From contig CM060733.1 of the NCBI GenBank assembly GCA_030704615.1, forward strand, positions 76,296,907 through 76,360,906: a stretch of 64,000 nucleotides of DNA. The letters run 5' to 3'. This document shows, piece after piece, positions 29,900 through 40,989 of this stretch; the first letter of the stretch is position 1, and each line of letters opens with the position of its first letter. This DNA is from Takakia lepidozioides. Taxonomy: Eukaryota > Streptophyta > Takakiopsida > Takakiales > Takakiaceae. The position numbers and the translations under genes were made by a program. The notes under the pieces are model-generated. The model did not search any database. It was given only the letters and a program-made list of their open reading frames with translations, and was not told the origin of the DNA.

Positions 29900-31330
29900 A
29901 TGGACTTGGAAGGCGAAGCAAGCAATCAAGCACGCCGTGACCAACCTCGTCACCATTCCCGCTCTGTGTCCTGGACAAAGAGCCGCGGTTTCTTGGATGA
30001 TCGATCTCTATGTTGTGGCAAAAGCGCGCTTGACAATTCACCTCATCCCCACCTTGATACTAAAGAGCTACAATCTCTCGAAATTGATGTTATGCCCACA
30101 GTATATGTATCAAACGCAGAAGGATCTGGACAAAGTCAAGTGCAGACTCTTTGTTCTCCCTTGCAATCGTTGTCTGTATCCAAAAGTGGATGTGGTGAGC
30201 TCAGTGCTACATCATTAACAAAACAAGGGAGAATGATGCGGAATGGGATGGAAATACAAGTGGATTTCGGTGCAATGGAAGAGGATTATTACAATGACAA
30301 CGACGGGGAGGATAGTGAAGAACAACATTACAAGATGATACAGTGTGATAAAGAATGTTCTCGTATCTTAACACATATGTATTTTGGAGGCAACACAGTA
30401 GCCCAAAATTATGATATTCTTCGTGCTTGCAGAATCACTCACATCCTCAACTGTGTGGGTTTTATTTGTCTTGAATATTTTCCCAACGATTTTCACTACA
30501 AAACACTATGGCTACAAGACAATCCAAACGAGGATATCATCTGTATTCTTTACAACGTGTTTGACTACTTCGAAGATGTACGAGAGCAAGGAGGTCGTGT
30601 GTTTGTACATTGTATTCAAGGTATATCTCGATCTGCATCTTTAGTTATTGCATATATTATGTGGCGAGATGGTCATACATTTGAAGAAGCATTTGAACGC
30701 GTGAAACAAGTCCGCAGTGTGACTAATCCCAACATGGGTTTTGTAATTCAACTACTGCAATGGCAAACACGAATTTTGGAGTCCTCCAATCGATTCTCTT
30801 TATACATATATCGCATGACTTCTCATTCTGCATTTGATCCTTTACACCTTGTTCCAAAAAGTATTAATAATCCTAGCCTTGGAGCTCTAGATTCAAGGGG
30901 AGCGTTTGTTTTGCAACTAGTAAATGAACTATATGTCTGGAGGGGCAAGTCATGCGATGCAAGCATGGCTGCAGCTGCAGATCGTTTTGCTTTTCAGCTG
31001 GTTCACTATGAACATGCTCATGGCCCGATTATGTGTGTGCAAGAGGGCAATGAACCACGTCGGTTCTATGATGCTTTCTATAATGCTTTGTGCCAGTACC
31101 AAGAAGGAAATCCACTGGATCATGGAAGCTTCACTCATCTTGATCGTGGGAAGAACACCCTTTGTGAGATGGAATGCTTCAATGATTCCTACACCCCTGA
31201 CTATGAAAATTTTCAGCAAGCCCAACATGGAGTCGTAGTGCTTCCTCCTATGCTCAGTGTGAATCAGTTGCCTCCAAGGGATGGCAACTGGGGTTTGTCA
31301 CGTCGCGGTAAAAACAAATGTGAGAGCTAA
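29900..31330 (+). CDS. Dual-specificity (MAPK) phosphatase, MKP1-like, single exon
   Basis: A 476-residue open frame. Residues about 150-300 form a dual-specificity phosphatase domain: it opens with ECSRILTHMYFGGNTVAQNY and has the signature VHCIQGISRSAS, an intact HCx5RS loop with catalytic Cys and Arg. Residues about 325-400 match the gelsolin-like domain that follows the catalytic domain in plant MKP1 (SRGAFVLQLVNELYVWRG, PIMCVQEGNEPRRFYDAF). MKP1 dephosphorylates stress-activated MAP kinases. The Ser/Arg-rich start (RHHSRSVSWTKSRG) resembles the MKP1 N-terminus. The ATG at 29900 has A at -3 and G at +4. The protein stops soon after the gelsolin-like domain, whereas Arabidopsis MKP1 is about 780 aa with a long Ser-rich tail. 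It may be a short paralogue, an intronless retrocopy, or incomplete with a spliced tail (a GTAAAA near 31309 could be a donor). Confidence 0.88.
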   Translation: MDLEGEASNQARRDQPRHHSRSVSWTKSRGFLDDRSLCCGKSALDNSPHPHLDTKELQSLEIDVMPTVYVSNAEGSGQSQVQTLCSPLQSLSVSKSGCGELSATSLTKQGRMMRNGMEIQVDFGAMEEDYYNDNDGEDSEEQHYKMIQCDKECSRILTHMYFGGNTVAQNYDILRACRITHILNCVGFICLEYFPNDFHYKTLWLQDNPNEDIICILYNVFDYFEDVREQGGRVFVHCIQGISRSASLVIAYIMWRDGHTFEEAFERVKQVRSVTNPNMGFVIQLLQWQTRILESSNRFSLYIYRMTSHSAFDPLHLVPKSINNPSLGALDSRGAFVLQLVNELYVWRGKSCDASMAAAADRFAFQLVHYEHAHGPIMCVQEGNEPRRFYDAFYNALCQYQEGNPLDHGSFTHLDRGKNTLCEMECFNDSYTPDYENFQQAQHGVVVLPPMLSVNQLPPRDGNWGLSRRGKNKCES

Positions 31331-31884
31331 TATTCAGAAATGAGAAGAGAATTTTAAAATGTGATATCATATTTTTTATTTTTTACTTTTTATCATATTA
31401 CTTTGACAAACTGCATCATTCATGTGGATTTTTATTTTATTTTTTAGGCTCATTAATACACATAATTTTTTTAAATTGTAGCTATTTAAACATGTTGTTA
31501 GTACTCTTTGCTCATCCCCATGTACATTATTTTTAATATCTTTAGGTTTGGAACATTTTAATGTTTGGAATTTGTTTGTTCACAAATGCTTTCAAATATT
31601 GATATTCTAATATATCAATAGCATTGTTCTCTCTGGAAATTTACTCTATTAATCTAGTCCTTGTTTGGCCATATTTGTTGTATTTCACAGACTCAATGAT
31701 CATGCAATTTAGTTATTATTTTATTGACCAATTTAGATGTGTTTATAGATAATCAGTTCCATTGAACTGTTTTTTATTTCACTGGTGTCTGGCTTATTTA
31801 TTTCATACAATTTTTCACTTGATATATATTTTTAAATTGTATATTGAAAAAACGGTACCATGCCACGGTAAGCAAAGTAATAAT
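31331..31884. other. AT-rich 3' flank of the phosphatase gene
   Basis: No coding sequence. No poly(A) tract or target duplication that would prove retroposition was seen. Confidence 0.5.
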
Positions 31885-32075
31885 TCAAATAAAGATAAGA
31901 TAAAGTTTCTTTAACGTCCAGTGAATTTACAGAGCTTACCACTCAACACACAGGCCATCGAGGGCCCAATGGACGGTCTGAAGGCACATGTTGAAGGATT
32001 GAACCCAGGATCACCTAGGTTATGCACAGGCAAGGCACAAACACCCAACCTCTTGGCTACATGCTCAAATAGAAA
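31885..32075 (-). mobile_element. tRNA-derived SINE, family A, copy 2
   Basis: Same element as 15535-15715. On the minus strand TAGCCAAGAGG (A-box) and GGTTCAATCC (B-box) are followed by a 3' end running into CTGGACGTTAAAGAAACTTT and ATCTTATCTTT. The copies share phrases such as CAACACACAGGCCATCGAGG on the plus strand. Confidence 0.78.
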
Positions 32076-33145
32076 AATAACCTTTGCTCCATCACAAGGC
32101 TCATGTGACCCTATGGAGTTGGCACCATCTCCCTTATATTCTCAGCTTGTTGTCATAGTTGGACTCTATCAAAAAGGAGTTTGGCAAATTCAAACCCAAA
32201 AGGAGGCCAAAGGAAAAATACCCCCTCAACAGAAAGTCTACAGTCTAAGGGGAATCTAAGGGACAAGAGCCTATATCTGAAGTGGCAGAAACCACCCTAG
32301 TTCAGTTGAGAAAGACAGGATGGAAACAAATGGCTCCCCTGACAAGCTCCTCACCTTGCTCCCCCTATCTCCCATGTTTCAGGTCTTGCTCCCCTCCTCG
32401 TCATGGCCCAGGGACCATGAGCGAGAATGCGCGACCATGAACGGGAACACACGACCATGATGGGTAACGTGTATGGAATACTATGGCAAGTGATAAAAGA
32501 GGCCTAGGAGTTGAATGTTGCCTCAGCGGGCCTGCCTGCATGGCCCCACCCCCGCCCTCCGCCTCACCTCCCCTCATGGCAGCGTGTAGATGCCTAAACG
32601 GGTACAATTTTATTTTCGGATCGTTTTTTATCCTTAGCCAGGCAGTTTCGGCATTGTACTGCCCAATTTTCACAAGTTGTTAGTTATTTGGGAACCACTG
32701 GTGAAGCACTTAGGAATTAGATTAAGTCTGAGACGAGCATCGAGTGGCACTCTAGTGTCAAAACGACAGTAGAAAAGTTGCAAAGATAGCATAGTAGGCT
32801 ACCAATTCGGTACAACTAGCAGCAACTTGGAATTGTTTAAAATGTATGAGGGTGACTATAAGAACGGGTTGCGATCTGTCTTTTCTCCCCCTTCACTTAT
32901 CTAGTAGGTCCACACGGTGACAGCACTCGGCCAGCAAATTATAATTATGAATTGTATAACAATGAAGTATCCCGACAATAGTCGGACGTTGCATTGGAAC
33001 AACGGCAGAACGGACGACTTCGGAGCGGAGCGTGGCCCACTGGAATACCTCGACTCCCCACTCACGGATGCCAAACCTGCCCCAACACCACCCGCCATCA
33101 AACACCCCCACAAAATTCGTCGTGCTTCTCATCCATACGACGGTG
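32076..33145. other. Non-coding stretch
   Basis: No gene recognised. 32405-32465 holds three loose repeats of GACCATGA-CGGGAA. Open frames at 32.9-33.1 kb have no recognisable family. Confidence 0.4.
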
Positions 33146-33148
33146 ACT

Positions 33149-33897
33149 CACTACAGCAAATGGGGTGGGGGGGGGGAGGGGGGGGAGGATTGCGACGCCA
33201 GCCGCGCCCCCATGTCCCGCGCGGCGCTGAGCGTGCGAGCGGCACCAACCCCGCGGCGCCTTTTTGCGACACCGGGCGTCGCAAACAGACCCCGCGGGTT
33301 GCCACCTAGCGCCGGGGCCAGGCGACGACGCCCAGCCGTCGCACGGGCGCATGAAGGACAGAAGGCAGCCCTTTCGTGCGACGCCCAAGCGTCGCCCCCC
33401 AACGCCGGGGCCAGTCTTGGATGCAAGGTGGCATGAAAGGCGATAAGGCACCCCTTTCTGGCGACGGCAGGCCACCGCAAGCGGAAAAATGCAGCCATTT
33501 CTTGCCCTTTCTTTCATCGTAGCCCTTGCTTACGACGGCAGGCCACCGCAAGCGGAAAATGCAGCCATTTCTTGCCCTTTCTTTCATCACAGCCCTTGCT
33601 TACGACGCCAGGCCGTCGCACAAGTGGCATAAAGGGCAAAAAGCCCCACAACGGCCGGACGTCGAAAACAGGGGCTGTTTTTTTTAATCAAAAAAAAAAT
33701 GTCGCATCCTACGATGGCAGGCCGTCGCGCTTGCGACCCCGGGCCTCACAAACCCAAAAAAATGCTTCGCAGTTTTGTGACGCGTTGGTGTCGCAGGCAG
33801 TGACGACAGGGCTTTGTAGGTTTAGGTTTAGGGCCTTTTTGGGGTTCTTTGTTTTTTTTTTAAAATATTATATTTATTTTATTTTATTTCATATGGT
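33149..33897. mobile_element. Short non-autonomous CACTA element (tentative 3' end)
   Basis: Starts with CACTACAGCAAATGGGG and soon shows ATTGCGACGCCAGCC, like the CACTA element at 34746. It holds many palindromic subterminal-type motifs (for example ACGACGCCAGGCCGTCGCAC and GTGCGACGCCCAAGCGTCGC) and no transposase. The proposed 3' end, TTTCATATGGT, resembles TTTCATATAGTG of the other element. It is followed by ACT (33898-33900), matching ACT before the 5' end (33146-33148). A 3-bp duplication is expected for CACTA transposons. The 3' end is degenerate, so its exact position is uncertain. Confidence 0.55.
33461..33603. repeat. Tandem duplication, unit about 72 bp
   Basis: Two copies of a unit starting CGACGGCAGGCCACCGCAAG and ending near TTTCATC-AGCCCTTGCTT, at about 33461-33532 and 33533-33603, inside the first CACTA-type element. 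Confidence 0.85.
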
Positions 33898-34745
33898 ACT
33901 GGAGAGAGTAGGGTGTTTCTTTTCTTTATGGTGTAATTTGTTGTTGTGGACTTCTTATAGATTGTGACATGCATTTTGATAATTCTCTTGACACCACATC
34001 TATATGTGTTGTTCCAACATATTAATTGCCTCTGCCTTCTTTCTTGAAAGACTACCAGCCACAGCCATATTTGATCAATCATAGAAATAAGCTACAATAT
34101 GCATGTAAATGTACATCAATCAAAGGGGATGGGTACAGTTCGGTGCGAGAATTATTATGTAGCTTTGATTATGTGTCTAATCAAACTTGAACATCATCAT
34201 CCGGAGCTTCTTCATCATCATCAAGCTGCAAGTCTTCTTAGTCATCGGAAGTCATGGTCATAAATCATGGTCCGGCCCTCAAAAGGCACCTCCAAATCAT
34301 CCTCCACCTCGTTGTCAATGGCGTGTCTTCATCTCCTTGTCCACATCCGTATTTTTGGAGCTTCATCATATATGGTCCGGGATGCATCCGGGGCGTCATC
34401 ATCCTCTTCTACCCCCTCTACCCAACTCATCCACATCAGCATCATTTGACCAGTCTCTCTCCTCCACCGCAATTGCCTCACCCCATTGTAAATCCGAAAC
34501 CATGATAGATACGTCTTTATCTTGACTGAGCATGCACAACCACCTTCCAATTTCTCCTCTTGTTTGTTTTGTCATCGGAGAAGAAAACTTACTTCATGTC
34601 TGAAAGCCATGAAAACATGCTCATCGGGAGGGACGATGAATAGGGTTGAGCCTATCTGCATTGACGCGCATGAAACCACAATCATTTTGCACTAGTGTGC
34701 GGAGGGCCCCACAAGATGGGGCGGAACCACCTTCCCTTGAAGAGA
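33898..34745. other. Spacer between the two CACTA elements
   Basis: No gene recognised. 34187-34525 is rich in TCATC and CCA repeats. CACTAGTG at 34690-34697 could be another CACTA terminus, but its flanks show no matching duplication. Confidence 0.4.
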
Positions 34746-35650
34746 CACTACAACAAATTGAGGGGTTGCGACGCCAGCTGTTGCCCCCACGCCCCGCACG
34801 ACACTGAGCCCGCGACGCCGAACCCCCGCTGCGATACTATTGCGACGCCCAGCCATCGTAAGGTGGTATGAAGGGAAAGATGACACCGTTGCGACGGATT
34901 TTTTTCTTGCAACGCCCAGGCATCGATAATCCAAAAAAAAAAAAAAAAAACGTTGCAACTCCTCGGCATCGCAATAACGTCACTAAGGGTGCCCCAGTGC
35001 CTCTACGACGCCAGGGCGTCGCAACAGCATCACCACAGTAGGAGTTTTTATTTTTTTTTTTGGGCTTTGCGGCCTTCAACTTCACCAAAGCGTCGCTGGG
35101 GGCGCCCCGCGCTGGGACGCCCAGCGTTGCGACGTCAGGGGGTCACAACGACGTCGCCACGGGGGTCACAATGGTGTTGTGGTCAGCTTAGGTCATCACA
35201 ATGACGTCGTTTGGGACCTCTGGCGGTGGGGGTACAACAACGGCGATGACGTTGGGGCGGGGCTGGGGCTGGGCACTAAGGCTGTGGAGGTTGCAACTCC
35301 GGCATCACAAGAGAGACCCTCTTAGAATGAACTGAAATCTATATATATTATATATAATATATATATTACTTTTGTGATACATAGATGTAGCGTAGGTGTG
35401 TTGGTTAGTTTGTAGTGTCTTAGAAATGTTATAACGTGGAGGTCTTAGGTTCAAGTATGCATTGCATGATAATGTAGAACAATGAACATATCGCCATTAG
35501 ACAAAACCGGAGTCAATGGTCAACAAGTTTTTAAAATTCAAATTTCAGATTTAAATTTTCCTACCTAAATTCAAATGTACCCCTTAAATTGTGACGTCCA
35601 AGCGTCACACTTTGCGACCCCTGGACGGTGCTAATTTTGCATTGCAGAAT

Positions 35651-35694
<44 letters not shown>

Positions 35695-35902
35695 CGATGC
35701 CCGGGCATCGCAAATCGCAGTTTCGCCTATTTGCGACCCTATTGGTCACAAATTTGCGACGTTTTTTTGGCGACGGGCTTGCGACGGCCAGGCGTCGCAA
35801 ATTTGGTTCTTCTCTCCTGCCCGAGAAGGGCTGTTTTACAACACCGCGGCGTGGCTGCGGCCGTGGCCGCGACATCGAAAACCCCCTCTTTTTCATATAG
35901 TG
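34746..35902. mobile_element. Non-autonomous CACTA (En/Spm-type) element
   Basis: The left end is CACTACAACAAATTGAGGGG. The right end, read inward, is CACTATATGAAAAAGAGGGG. The flanking bases are AGA on both sides (34743-34745 and 35903-35905), the 3-bp target duplication typical of CACTA transposons. Subterminal regions are packed with degenerate palindromes built on GCGACGCC and its complement (for example TACGACGCCAGGGCGTCGCA and TTGCGACGGCCAGGCGTCGC); in this superfamily such repeats bind transposase. There is no transposase frame over 1157 bp, so it would need help from another element. Confidence 0.78.
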
Positions 35903-36068
35903 AGAAGAGGCTGGTACTTTGTATACTGAAGTTGGAGTATGCTCTCAAGCTCTCCAATGTACTCAAGTTTGCTCGTAGCAGGTCGTGTATCTCCCTTGCC
36001 TTACACGGAGTTTTGCCAATATGTGGCACACAAGCCAGAATCAAAGGTTGTTTTGCGCTTCATGTCAA

Positions 36069-36568
36069 NNNNNNNNNNNNNNNNNNNNNNNNNNNNNNNN
36101 NNNNNNNNNNNNNNNNNNNNNNNNNNNNNNNNNNNNNNNNNNNNNNNNNNNNNNNNNNNNNNNNNNNNNNNNNNNNNNNNNNNNNNNNNNNNNNNNNNNN
36201 NNNNNNNNNNNNNNNNNNNNNNNNNNNNNNNNNNNNNNNNNNNNNNNNNNNNNNNNNNNNNNNNNNNNNNNNNNNNNNNNNNNNNNNNNNNNNNNNNNNN
36301 NNNNNNNNNNNNNNNNNNNNNNNNNNNNNNNNNNNNNNNNNNNNNNNNNNNNNNNNNNNNNNNNNNNNNNNNNNNNNNNNNNNNNNNNNNNNNNNNNNNN
36401 NNNNNNNNNNNNNNNNNNNNNNNNNNNNNNNNNNNNNNNNNNNNNNNNNNNNNNNNNNNNNNNNNNNNNNNNNNNNNNNNNNNNNNNNNNNNNNNNNNNN
36501 NNNNNNNNNNNNNNNNNNNNNNNNNNNNNNNNNNNNNNNNNNNNNNNNNNNNNNNNNNNNNNNNNNNN
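36069..36568. other. Assembly gap (500 N)
   Basis: Exactly 500 unknown bases, probably a placeholder of unknown true size. Confidence 0.99.
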
Positions 36569-36776
36569 CGCTCGAGCTGGCTGCTCTCGACTATGCCAAT
36601 ATTCCCAGTCAAGAGAAAGGTAACCTTTCTGCCTCCCGAAGTCGATGGCAATGTCAATCTTCGAGTTTCCACTGTTTCTTAGTCAAGGAAAAAGAAGCCT
36701 CGGGGATGTTAACAGACATGGATCGAAAGCAATGACGGACACCCCTGGTGTGTGACGAAGACCAGTAGCACGAAAA

Positions 36777-39629
36777 TTGCTGATGGTGTGTGTGTACGAT
36801 ATGTCCTCTGTGCGGGGAGCTGAGGTGCCTCAATCCCACCTGCTTCCACTTTCTCTCCAAAGAGGGCGGAGAAACGAGACGGATTGGACTGGCACAACGC
36901 ATTATCCATTCATTGTCTCCAGCCAAGCTCCTGCGGGTTCTTTCAAGTGTGCACATTGCAAAGAACCACCGACGGCATGTCCATGTGCAGAGCCAAGCAA
37001 TATACGTAATCCATTTGCTCCCGGACTTGACTAGAGCTTGCATACACGTTGGGGTCCACTGCCACCCCTTGGCGAGAGGAACATGCGGAGGCTGTGCAGG
37101 AAGCACAGGACATCATAAAAGAGGAGGTGAAATTGAGCCCCGGAGCCAGACCAAAGCAGATTCAGCTGAAGGCAGCCACAAGATTGCTCTTGGCAAAATC
37201 ATGTCTGAAGATGGTTCCGACCGAGAGCCCTTGACCGAAGACGAGATGCGTGACCTCTTGGAGTCCGTCTCGCACGTTTGTAGTCCGAATGTGCGGAATC
37301 ACATCGTATCTTGCAAGCAGGAGTTCGGCAGGGGGTCGGACATGTACTCAATCCTGGAGGTGAAACGAATGACTGGATATGACTACATCCAAGGTAGCAG
37401 GTTTCCAGGGCAAGGCAGAAAATCCGATCGTTGTTACATTTTCAAAATGTCGACGTGTGGGCCTGGGAGTGGAGTCGACTTGGTCACTCGCATGACAACT
37501 GGAAACTTGTCGAATGCTTGGGTGATGTTTGATCACATCAAGCGAATTACAAACCATCAGTGGGTGACTATGGGTGCGCATGTTTATGACTATCACTCCA
37601 AGAGGCTCATGACGATTGCAATCTGCGAGATGAAAGGGGAGGACACACAGTCCGAGATGCATCTGTGGGAGGGCATAAACGAGCAGATGGCAAGGGCGGG
37701 ATTGCCAGAGCCCAATTTCAGGGGATTCATGGCAGACAACGCTCAGGCCAACTGGGCAGCGGTGCGGCGTGTGTACGGTGAGGACCCCAATGTTCCAATG
37801 GAGGGGAAAGAGAGAATCCTGTGGATTCCATTGGATGCAGAGTATCCCACTACACTACCAATTTGTTGCTAGCTCATTCCAGGCTGAACACCGTGTCCTT
37901 TGTACGGCGTGGAAGGATGCACCCACATTTGATGACGCGGAGGTTAAGTTTGCTATCATCGAGGCTTGGTGGAACACGTTAGGTGCAGTGGAGACAACCA
38001 ATCTGGGAGCATTGCACAGCTGGTTGGGGTGGTGGCATTTTCGGTATCGACAGTTCGGACAGTACATGCGGGAGGTAGGCTGCTGTCATTTTCGTTCATT
38101 TGTCTTTCTGTTACGGACATTTCGATTGGTCCCTCACCGTTGTTTGTGTCCTTCTAGGAGCGGTGCTTGGATTCCGACACGGACATGCCGAACACGAATA
38201 TGGCAGAATCGGTCCACTCCTCCTGGCGAGCGTCTTCTGCCGCACATCTGGTGGACGTAGTGACGGCCACAACGGAGGACATCGACAGAGCAATCATGCA
38301 GCAAGCCACGTACTACAAGTTCCTGAGCGGCAAACAATGGGGCTTTGGGCCGGACAGGGAGGAATTGTTGGTACGAACAGCTTCGAGGTCCAAGAATCCA
38401 GTGAAATGGGCGACAGCATTGCGAGAGAAGATCAAAGGGACGCCTCTGCACCGCAGAGGTGAACACCTAGAGGGGGACGTCCGGACTCGCCCTGTCAGGC
38501 GGAGGATTGAAGAGGAACCCGGGTGCGAAGAGGATTCCTGGAGATCCGACAGGAACATTCGGACAGCACCTCGAGGTCCCGTCATGTTGCCGCACAATGT
38601 GTCTTCCAGCAGTGGAAGCCCAAGAAATTCCAGATCGCCGTCGCCTTCAACCGGGGATTTCGTGCAACAAATTCCCACCGCTCCCTTGCCCCACATTCCG
38701 CCCGCTGTTATGCAGTATGGCCAAGCCATTGTGGAGACGACTGTGTCTGCCTCACAGTGGAGAATTGCTCGCACAAAGCCGTCGTTTCGAGGAAGGTGTT
38801 CCGCAATTCGTGTGGATACACGGCAACGTTGTTTAGAGATGATAAGGAGGAATCCAGATGGGGCTGTCCCTGCTCCTACTTTTACAGGAAGATTTGTCCA
38901 TGCAAAGTTTGCGGAGGCGACAACCACCCAGTTCTGGTTCTGCAGGCACGACATTATGACTTGCGTGTATGGAAAGCCCAAGTACGGCATACAGACAATG
39001 CCAGAGGCCCCCCGGTGTGGCCGGTGGAACCAGGCTGCGATCTGAGTCAGGTTGAGGCCGACGCCCTTACCGCCGCAGGATTTCGGATGGTGCAGCGCAC
39101 TGACGTGCCCAGACAACCATTTCCGCTTCCACAGCCTCCACCACCGACCCCTGTGAGAGCAAGAACAATGGGACACGACAGCTCTAAGCATCCTACACAC
39201 CGTTGGGGGAACCGAAGAGGCGGCGACCTCCCTCAAAAGTGAACGAGACAAGGATGGGGGAATGCACTTCGGATGAACTGTACAATCCAGAGCTCGACAG
39301 AAGTGCCCCCACCAGGATTCGGGCGTGTGTATCAGATGGCCACGGCGGGCTCAGCTGTTCGCAATGAGGTGTACACCATCACCATTTCAGAATTACCCAC
39401 CTGCAATTGCACCGACTTCCAGATCATGGCGAACAAGGGGGCATCATACTGCCCTTGCAAGCATTTGTACTACGTGTACCTAAAGAGACTCCGTTGTAAT
39501 TCCACAACTCATCACTTCATACATGCACCAGGGTTGAGCCCCCAGGAGGTTCACACTCTTCTGAATATGGATCCAGGGACCAGTGAGCTTGGCTTGCGGT
39601 CCACATACAATGGTACGCCCATCGGATAG
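36777..39629 (+). pseudogene. Mutator-like (MULE) transposase with SWIM zinc finger, broken frame
   Basis: Pieces of one transposase lie in order across three frames. A Cys cluster (FKCAHCKEPPTACPCAEP, about 36930-36990) is followed by a helical region (PKQIQLKAATRLLLAK, about 37150). The catalytic-type core starts near 37201: MKGEDTQSEMHLWEGINEQM, then FMADNAQANWAAVRRVYG (second acidic residue) and, after a frameshift near 37845, FQAEHRVLCTAWKDAP. An intron of 83 bp (38075-38157, GTAGGC...TTCTAG) leads into NTNMAESVHSSWR, which matches the third-acidic-residue region (TNxxES) of MULEs. After further shifts a SWIM finger (CNCTDF...YCPCKHLYYVYLK) is at about 39394-39480. MULE transposases cut and paste DNA; some plant ones are domesticated regulators. 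At least three frame changes argue for decay or sequence errors. No terminal inverted repeats were found, and the gap hides the upstream flank. Confidence 0.65.
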
Positions 39630-40330
39630 TAGAACTGTACTGCTGCCAGTACCTCAGACTCTGGCCACACAAAGGTCCGACATATGTCTTGCCTACCAGT
39701 AACCTGTTTTGATCGAACTAAGATATTACTATATCGTTCACTTGTTTCCACGTGCATGTATTTTTGTATGTTGGAGGGTTCATGTTTTTCTGCTTTCCGA
39801 AAACTTGCTCTCCTCATTCGACCTCCGACAAGGAAATGCGGCGCCGAATTTCCAAGTATCGTCGTAGGTACCCCAAGAGGCGGTCTTTCGCCAACACCAA
39901 ACCGCTCCGAAATTTCGCACGTGCGACCCCTAATGCGGCACCCTATTTCCCAGTTCAGTTGCAAACCTTTCCCGCCGAATACCCGAAGAAGACAGAATTG
40001 TGAAGTACTGCATACTGTATTGGTGCAGACTCCATTGGTTCAATCGCGGCAAAAGGGTCAGCTTCATTCCAATGTTAAGGCATGTAAAACCGCGGAATAC
40101 TCTATACAGGCCAGTATGCGACGTCCTTTTGCAGTGGTATACTGGATTTCCCGTTGCACGGTCACTTATTTCCATGAGCGGATCTATAAAACCATGAGCG
40201 GACTTGTTACTGACGACATATCTTCGCCGCATTACATGATCTGGAACGTCCAAAAACGGCAAGGTCAAATAAAAAACTATTATTTTAATACTTGTTTAAT
40301 CTGCCGCATTTCCAAATTTGGAGGAGTCCG
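39630..40330. other. Non-coding stretch
   Basis: No gene recognised; open frames here carry no family motif. Confidence 0.4.
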
Positions 40331-40364
40331 CTCATGAAATCCGCGTATCTTAGACTTCGGCTCA

Positions 40365-40420
40365 CCGCTCATGCGGCTCATGCGGCTCATGGCTCATGGC
40401 TCATGGTTTCTGCTCATGAA
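40365..40420. repeat. GCTCATG tandem repeat
   Basis: GCTCATGCG and GGCTCATG repeated about seven times. Confidence 0.8.
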
Positions 40421-40550
40421 ATAGTAAACCTCCCCCCAACTTCCCCTCTCCGCGTGGCATATTCTCCAAGTTTGACTTCCAAACTTCTTATTCACTTGAT
40501 GGCCACTTTTCTGACGTTAATTCGCGTCCACCTGTCACTGACCTAATGGA

Positions 40551-40780
40551 CTGTGTAACCTGCATGGGCTGTGTTGGGCTGTGAAGGCTGTGGGCTTGTG
40601 GCGGGCTTGTGATAGGCTGTGACACGTGTTGGGCGGTGATAGGGTGGTCACGCTGTGATGGGCTGTGTGTGAAGCTGTGTCACATTGCGAGGGGTTGGAT
40701 AGATTGCTTTTTGTCACGCCGTGATGGGCTGTGATAGGCTGTGTCACGCTTTGATGGGCTGTGATAGCTATGCAAACACC
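40551..40780. repeat. GGCTGTG-type minisatellite, left
   Basis: Irregular array of GGGCTGTGATAGGCTGTG-like units. A related array at 54620-54790 brackets the nested retrotransposons on the other side, so both could lie in the LTRs of the outer element. The surrounding sequence could not be aligned by eye. Confidence 0.7.
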
Positions 40781-40989
40781 TGTACTCCCCGCCCTGGTCA
40801 TACACGCTTGGCTTAGCGACAAGTGCTTCATACTCCGGTGGATATCACTGGGCGCAGCCCGTGACTGTTTTTGAGTTCAACATGCAAATCGTGCCGCAAT
40901 GTTTGTCATGGGATACCAATGTATCCCTTCAACTTATTGGCAGGACTCTCCCCAGCATTTCTTTGTTAATGGTTTGTAACATGGCGGTG

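Noticed and set aside
29820-30218. 132-codon frame overlapping the phosphatase start
   Set aside because: Different frame, no motif, overlaps a clearly coding frame.
33032-33517. GC-rich open frames on both strands
   Set aside because: They fall in palindromic CACTA sequence, where stops are rare; no protein features.
34690-34697. CACTAGTG as the 3' end of the first CACTA element
   Set aside because: The flanking TGC does not match ACT at the 5' end; 33897 with ACT fits better.
35731-36735. Long open frames crossing 36069-36568
   Set aside because: They exist only because the 500 N bases cannot contain stops.
38313-39251. 312-codon minus-strand open frame
   Set aside because: It lies opposite the Mutator-like transposase, has no motif, and is best seen as a GC-rich antisense shadow.
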